Shown one piece after another: positions 59,299-64,000 of a stretch of 64,000 bases of DNA. The position numbers were made by a program, and so were the translations under genes. Under the pieces are notes generated by a model. It had not been told where the DNA came from, did not search any database, and was given only the letters and a program-made list of their open reading frames with translations. Source of the stretch: Protula sp. h YS-2021 (taxonomy: Eukaryota; Annelida; Polychaeta; Sabellida; Serpulidae); assembly GCA_949752745.1 (NCBI GenBank), contig OX457026.1, positions 30,876,116 to 30,940,115 of the forward strand, written 5' to 3'. Every line of letters starts with the position of its first letter. Within the stretch, counting starts at the first letter, position 1.

Positions 59299-59535
59299 AT
59301 GGCTACTAAAATGGAAGACCGAGAGATTCGCGAACCGTTGGCAATCAAGCGGGTTGAAGCGATCACACAGGATGTACACCTTAGTGACTCTGTAACCGTT
59401 GAAGATGCTGTTCAAGACATAAATTTAAAGGCGTTTTCCGGCAGGCTGCTGCTGTATGAACTGTATCCGGATTCCAGGAGAGAGGAGGTGCGGTGTGTGC
59501 CTGTCACATTCAAATCCAGAGCTGTGAAAACATAA
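59299..59535 (+). CDS. Hypothetical ORF with good start context
   Basis: 78 codons from TCATCATGGCT (purine-free at -3 but G at +4), 40 bp after TATAAA-like AATATAAAGC (59258). Acidic N-terminal half (KMEDREIREPLAIKRVEAI) then LLLYELYPDSRREEVRCV. No family recognised. Probably an accessory gene of the element, or a truncated longer protein. Confidence 0.35.
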   Translation: MATKMEDREIREPLAIKRVEAITQDVHLSDSVTVEDAVQDINLKAFSGRLLLYELYPDSRREEVRCVPVTFKSRAVKT

Positions 59536-59606
59536 CGCTTACACGTAATAAAAGGCAACGAATTTGAGAATGCAACCCTCTTGGGGGGGGGGGGGGGGGA
59601 TTATGC

Positions 59607-59882
59607 GTGGGACGAGGTAACCCTTCAAGACCAGAAGAGGACCAATACACACTCTGGACAATATACTACAGTAATGCACACAACCATATATGTGGGCAGT
59701 GCGGACGCTGGCTTAAAGAAGACAGGTGCATGAGCACACAATGCCCGCATGTGCTATGCACATCATGTGCCTGCTTCGTCAACATGCATGCCGCCAAAAA
59801 TAGACTCCTTTTCAACTTGTCCATAGTGCAGAATTTAAACGACATGCCACATCTTCAATGGAGAGCAGTGTATGGATGGTAG
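59607..59882 (+). CDS. Hypothetical Cys-rich ORF, zinc-finger-like
   Basis: 91 codons. HNHICGQCGRWLKEDRCMST followed by QCPHVLCTSCACFVNMHAAK gives a series of CxxC pairs that could hold zinc. No named domain fits exactly. It follows a G-run that may cause a sequencing or replication frameshift linking it to the ORF at 59299. Confidence 0.35.
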   Translation: MGRGNPSRPEEDQYTLWTIYYSNAHNHICGQCGRWLKEDRCMSTQCPHVLCTSCACFVNMHAAKNRLLFNLSIVQNLNDMPHLQWRAVYGW

Positions 59883-60079
59883 AAACCATGAAGACCGGAT
59901 CATCTTTAACTAAAAACTAAAAAAAAACCCTAGGTCCTTTTCAGAACCACCAACTCGGATGAAATTCGGCGCAAAATCTGCTGTTGTTGTATACCTGATG
60001 ATGTATGACTACTGATGTATGGGTCATGAAATAAAAAATGTATTGCCAAGAAGCATAAAACGGCAATTTTGTCACCTCG

Positions 60080-60440
60080 GGATGGGGGACAACCGGCCAG
60101 AATTTCTTGGGACTTCTAGACCGACCGGTCAGAAATCTCTTGGGACTTCTAGCCGGACCGGCCAGAAATCTCCTTCCCCAGCTACAACAACGAACTGTTT
60201 TATTCCTAATAGCGAGGTGTCCCCTTATAGATTTGTCCTTATATAATTAAATTTGGTTCTGTGTTCCTTTTGAACAACATTTTCACCAGCGGGAGTGTCT
60301 AGTTGACTTTCTCATCGGGCCATAATAAAGATGAACTAGAACGGCTACGGCACTTTGGCATCAATAGTCACACGTAATTAGAGTTATGCGTTCCATTTGT
60401 ATGCTAATACACGACACAATGGGACAGTGCGCCTCCACAA
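60080..60440. repeat. Right-edge repeat block of the Polinton
   Basis: Three diverging copies of an approximately 31-bp unit (GGCCAGAAATCTCTTGGGAC, TTCTAGCCGGACC) at about 60090-60172, then TAATACACGACACAATGGGAC at about 60409-60429. Both occur in reverse complement near 50790-50900, although the order of the two blocks relative to the element end is not mirrored. Confidence 0.65.
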
Positions 60441-61153
60441 AAGGCTGTAATAAACACAACATTATGATAAAATAGAAACCAGAACAAAACGGAGTTTGCT
60501 GTCAAGCACGAAATTTAACTTAAGGATTGAAAATATATATCTTTAAATTATAACATCAGCAAACTGTCCCCTTACGGGCATCTGGATTTTGGAGAACAGC
60601 AATGCTAGTTGAGGTGTTATTTTGTTGTAAGCTGGACATTGTCTTCGGTAGTCTCGTTGTTACGACAACACCCGGGCCATCTGAAGGTCAGCACCGTCAG
60701 TTGGCGGTCTTGTCATAAAAATTTTAAAACCGAAACTTTAACACGTTTATGGCAGATTAAAGCGTTATGTCTTAGTTTGATCCGAATTTATCCGCGTTGC
60801 GAAGCCCAGATGTTTAAAAAAATACACTACTTTTCCCATTATTTTTCTGGCGTCTCTGTACGTCAGGGCCAGGTAGCCTCAATGAGGGCTGTCCATCGTC
60901 ACGAAGCAAGCCTTAATTACCACCTCTTTGTCGAGTTTTAATCCACAGTAGGGCGAGTTGTTTCCATTTGACAGAAAATGTGACAATCACTTGCTAACTA
61001 CTCCGGTACTCTATCTTTTTTGGCAAAAATTAACTCTTTTGTACTTAATTACGAGGAATTTCGTATATAAATCTTTCCGACTGACAAAATCTTTAAGTAC
61101 GCCAAGACCTGCTGCCTTGCCACGGATACAGTAAATGCCCAGCGACGAGAACT
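60441..61153. other. Upstream region of the GPCR gene
   Basis: No recognised coding sequence; the 110-codon ORF at 60609-60941 has no motif. The GPCR promoter or 5' UTR probably lies here, but I see no specific element to name. Confidence 0.4.
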
Positions 61154-62715
<1,562 letters not shown>

Positions 62716-63394
62716 GTAAAATGCGTTTGACACCTTTTATCAAACATTAAAAAACAAACAAACAAAAAAAAAACAAAGCAAAACAAAACAAAACAAAACC
62801 AAAAAAAAAAAAGCAAAAAAAAAAAAAAAAAAAAAAACAAAAGACAACAAAAAAAAAAAAAAAAACAAGTATGTTTCGCAAAAATCCTAAGTCTCGATGC
62901 AAAGTGTATAACTTTCATTCATTTTTGACCACGTATCGATCCGTGTCCTATTCCAAAACTAATACAGCGTTTCAATATGTATTTTAATTGTGTACATCTT
63001 CAGCAGTCCGGACCTTACAGTTCCTGAGTACATTTTTTACCAATTTTTGATAAAGTGCAGATTCGTCGTTTTGGTAGGTATAGAAAATAATACGACGCTG
63101 CTCATCCACAACATACATATTTTCACTGAAGTTGGTTGCAAAACTTATCATCGATAAAACACAGTATCTAAAGAAAATCGTTTTCCAATAGAACTTAGTT
63201 ACATTAGGAAAGCGAAACTTTCTAAGTAAGAAAAACAACCACGACAATATTGAAACACACCAAGACTCGTTCGAAAAGGGTCTAATTTGATATATTCTAT
63301 GTCGCCGCCACAAAAGCCCCCCCCCCCCAATCCTCACCTCCAAACCGTTTCACATACCGGGTATAACTCCCCATTACCCTAAAATTTGTATATG
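62716..63394. other. GPCR downstream intron, no exon seen
   Basis: A-rich stretch of AAAC repeats (62750-62870), then unique sequence. The minus-strand ORF at 62984-63343 (119 codons; FATNFSENMYVVDEQRR, IIFYTYQNDESALYQKL) has protein-like composition but no family I recognise. No TM6-like plus-strand exon is visible. Confidence 0.45.
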
Positions 63395-63635
63395 TGTTAC
63401 AGGCAATTTGTGTATTCAGGCAATTCGTGAACTGCCTGCAGGGTTCAGGCAATTCGTGAATTGACTAAAATTTTCAGGCAGTTCGTGAATTGCCTGAAAT
63501 TAGGGACCAATCAGTTCACGAATTGCCTGAAACATGTTTTATAAGAACAAGTTTTGATGTTTTTTTCCCCGACCTAGGACATTTCCCGCGCGGACTTTTC
63601 CCCACCTAGAATATTTCCCGCGGATGAAAAAAAAA

Positions 63636-63936
63636 CTAACAAAAATATTCTCTACAAGCTTTTATTGATGTATTCTTAATATTTATTCGTACTACAATCA
63701 TAGAATTTGTCTGTCTTTCGCACGTGATCAGTTCACTAAGAGTTACAGTTCTACAGATGCACATTGTGAGCAATTCCACGAAGGAAGTCAAGAACATGAC
63801 GATTGGCAAAGTCGGCAACAACAGTAGCGATGCGCTGTGCACAGTCGCGATAAGCTCGGCGTGGTGGCGGTGGTTCATGACCTGCAGTCATCTGCGTTAT
63901 CAGCACGTTGGCAACGCCGTGTTCTTTCTTTAGCAC
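63636..63936 (-). CDS. Uncertain ORF end inside the second Ginger-like element
   Basis: Two overlapping minus-strand frames are open: 63751-63936 (RIATVVADFANRHVLDFLRG) and 63636-63878 (MNHRHHAELIATVHSASLLL). Neither shows the Cys-rich tail of the first element. By position, a minus-strand gene ending shortly inside the left repeat would match the layout of the first element. Confidence 0.25.
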
Positions 63937-64000
63937 ATCGAGAAATCTCCATCACACATTTGTGAATTCATCGAGAAATCTCCATCACACATTTGTGAAT
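63936..64000. repeat. 33-bp tandem repeat at window end
   Basis: CATCGAGAAATCTCCATCAC... occurs at 63936 and again at 63969, identical over the visible length; the array may continue beyond the window. Confidence 0.85.

Larger units (their letters stand above)
50700..60440. mobile_element. Decayed Polinton/Maverick element
   Basis: Polintons are large self-synthesising transposons related to adintoviruses. Three hallmark genes are recognisable: integrase (53353-53840, plus), packaging ATPase (53924-54553, plus) and protein-primed DNA polymerase B (about 58620-55250, minus), all with frameshifts or stops. Major and minor capsid proteins and the maturation protease were not found. Two sequence blocks occur in opposite orientation near the edges: GAGATTTCTGGCCGGTCCGG (50800-50830) against 60120-60175, and TTGTGTCGTGTATTA (50861) against 60409-60424. 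They may be remnants of the terminal repeats. About 9.7 kb, against 15-20 kb for intact elements. Confidence 0.85.
63395..64000. mobile_element. Left part of a second Ginger-like TIR element
   Basis: Starts TGTTACAGGCAATTTGTG. This matches the first element's TGTTACAGGGAAACTGTG in spacing and style. Palindromes of the type CAGGCAATTCGTGAATTGCCTG follow up to 63532, mirroring the GGGAAACTATAGTTTCCC palindromes there. The other end lies beyond the window, so neither the partner repeat nor a target duplication can be tested. Confidence 0.55.

Noticed and set aside
62984..63343. 119-codon minus-strand ORF as a gene
   Set aside because: Composition is protein-like, but there is no family match and no supporting exon; noted in the intron entry only.

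Overview
The window is nuclear DNA from an animal: intron-split genes with GT-AG borders, AT-rich introns, long microsatellites, satellites and many transposon remnants. The mix (Ginger-like, Polinton/Maverick, pogo, several MITE-like hairpin elements, large introns) suggests a marine invertebrate. The phylum cannot be fixed from the sequence alone.

Three host genes are supported, all on the plus strand. (1) 7043-14477: selenocysteine lyase (SCLY-type, class-V PLP fold). Ten exons join in phase into 375 codons to a stop; the N-terminal exons are not found in the window. (2) 26096-42707: a secreted group-I-like phospholipase A2 with signal peptide and dibasic propeptide. It carries two tandem, phase-matched copies of the calcium-loop exon that would break the frame if both were included, so they look mutually exclusive; the second uses a GC donor. 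A C-terminal tail follows the catalytic domain. (3) 61154-62715: a class A GPCR, TM1 to the start of ICL3, whose later exons lie beyond the window.

Layout: 1-5710 is satellite DNA (units of about 150, 114 and 51 bp). 5710-14477 holds SCLY; its last intron carries new copies of the same satellite families plus a roughly 155-bp array. 15.6-20.4 kb holds small transposons, including a pogo/Tigger relic interrupted by a 190-bp element and by a nuclease-domain fragment. 20.4-26 kb is intergenic with dispersed repeats and a MITE-like element. 26-42.7 kb is the PLA2 gene. 42.7-48.4 kb has no recognised gene. 48392-50089 is a complete TIR element with 4-bp target duplication and an integrase-tail-like ORF. 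50.7-60.4 kb is a decayed Polinton/Maverick (integrase, packaging ATPase, protein-primed DNA polymerase B, small ORFs), broken by frameshifts and stops. 61-62.7 kb is the GPCR, and the window ends inside what looks like a second Ginger-type element.

The host genes do not form a functional cluster; the interest lies in the PLA2 exon architecture, the Ginger-like element, the Polinton fossil and the satellites that stay open on both strands.
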